Shown here piece after piece: positions 62,828-64,000 of a stretch of 64,000 nt of DNA (positions within the stretch are counted from its first letter, which is position 1; every line of letters starts with the position of its first letter). Source of the DNA: Byssothecium circinans (lineage: Eukaryota; Ascomycota; Dothideomycetes; Pleosporales; Massarinaceae); NCBI GenBank assembly GCA_010015675.1, contig ML976997.1, positions 534,431-598,430 on the forward strand, in the 5' to 3' direction. Both the position numbers and the translations under genes were made by a program. Below the pieces are notes generated by a model, which was not told where the DNA came from, ran no database searches, and worked only from the letters and a program-made list of their open reading frames with translations.

Positions 62828-64000
62828 AAATGCCTTGAACGTCGCTATCTGTGGTTCCTTTCCATTTGAAGCGCGCAGCTACATCGCCATGACGGATGCC
62901 TGGCTCGATCGCGGTCGACGGTCGCGAATGAAGCCCGCATTAAAGGAATGGCGGCCTGTCTCCTATATGTATATAATTGGGGTAAAATTGAAGGCTTACT
63001 CGCGCTTTGGAGCTGGTCGTGCGCAATGTGCTCATCATCGGGTTCACTAAAATCATGTTCTAGGAGTTGAAGGATGGCAGGCTTGCGACAACGATAATTT
63101 CTTCACTCTCTGAAATGCAGGAGTACAGACTCAAAATCTGGGACTTTGCTGACATCGCCATTAATGTCAGACTGTATCTCTCGTAAAAATCGCATCAAGA
63201 TACCCCATGTGGACAATTTCCTCATCCACCTGTTGAAACCGGCGAATGGCGTCATCATGCTTTGTCAAAGCTGTCGGACTCCCCGCCTACATGACCCTTG
63301 CACTATGGCGCACGTAATCCAGCATGACACCAGTTTTGAGTAATTCCTAACTAGGTATGTGTTTGAAAAGGATCAGTTTCAAGGCCTTTGAGGAGTGAGG
63401 AAGAAACGATGACCACCGAACCCCGATATTGTACTTCCGTCCCTTGTGGTAGCAAAGTCTTAAAGGATTAGCCAACAAACCTACTCGACAAAACCCGTCC
63501 AAAGGTAACTTAGTGCCTCACACTCCCCTAATTGCTAAGCTCTAGTGGTGGCACGAGTTTTAATAGCTTATTTCCCCGGATTTGTATTTCCGCGAGAGCG
63601 ACGCTATCGCGGACCTGAGATTCTCCGTACAAGATCCCCACTAAAGCGAACCAAACTGTCGTTTGATGCTTGTCGGTGAACTCGACGATTCGTGAATATG
63701 CATTTTTCCCATTCGACTCTTCCTTCGTTCATGCAACGACGACCGGTTTTTGAGCATTATACATGCTAGACGCCAACAGCCGGAAGGAAAGCCATGCAAA
63801 TAGTATATGGGACGAACTAATTGTGGTGTATGATGAGCTCTGTACTCCGTTGGATTTTCGATCCAAAGTGGTAAAAACCACATGCGCGCTACTAACGTAG
63901 TGGCTTACGTGATGCGCAGGTTCGCGTGATGCGCACCCCACACCAAATCACCCCTTTTCACAAACGCTGTGCTAGCGCCATCCACAATAGCTAAATAATT
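62828..64000. other. Intergenic to window end, no gene seen
   Basis: Short frames only. CGTGATGCGCA occurs twice near 63908-63933 as a tandem-like pair. Nothing else is recognised. Confidence 0.45.

Noticed and set aside
1..64000. CRISPR arrays, operons, insertion sequences of bacterial type
   Set aside because: The DNA is eukaryotic with spliceosomal introns. No such structures were seen.

Overview
This is a window of nuclear DNA from a filamentous ascomycete, probably a Dothideomycete (the class is inferred). The evidence is many 48-106 bp GT-AG introns with CTAAC-like branch sites, a HET-domain gene, NACHT-ankyrin remains, a DUF3328/UstYa protein, small secreted cysteine proteins, and relics whose stop codons fit RIP-type C-to-T decay. 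Exon structures were worked out by reading splice sites and checking reading phase by hand. No search was run.

1-13 kb: an array of diverged paralogues. A 5'-truncated gene at the left edge, a decayed copy (1664-2842), and three longer genes (3877-6259, 7586-9763 on the minus strand, 11095-12805) belong to one unnamed family. The four non-decayed members carry a short C-x2-YH-x-H-[GD]-x3-C motif, and the copies that retain the N-terminal half share a conserved N-terminal block. A dispersed repeat with a tRNA-like partner segment lies beside two of them. 13-18.3 kb: decayed DNA holding a DUF6914-like relic, an unidentified broken frame and a NACHT-ankyrin-ZZ relic.

18.7-30.6 kb: a TAP-like secreted serine peptidase (minus), a five-exon secreted protein with an aerolysin-like Ser/Thr/Val region (minus), two secreted proteins of unknown function, and a Sac-domain phosphoinositide phosphatase with an hSac2 domain. 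32.7-46.2 kb: two sugar-porter MFS transporters, a HET protein, a DOMON-cytochrome b561 protein and a PL9-type pectate lyase.

47-52.6 kb: a microsatellite split by an assembly gap, then four consecutive minus-strand genes for hydrophilic, probably disordered proteins. Each has a strong TATA box. Two share an upstream element, and two have coding-like sequence beyond their stop codons.

53.5-62.8 kb: an amidase, two small membrane proteins and a UstYa-like (DUF3328) protein. Divergent from the last is a secreted precursor with three near-identical 19-residue repeats set between Kex2-type sites. The UstYa-like gene plus repeat precursor is the layout of a fungal dikaritin-type RiPP locus, and is the strongest candidate here for an undescribed system. 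An F-box protein and a small secreted cysteine-rich protein follow.
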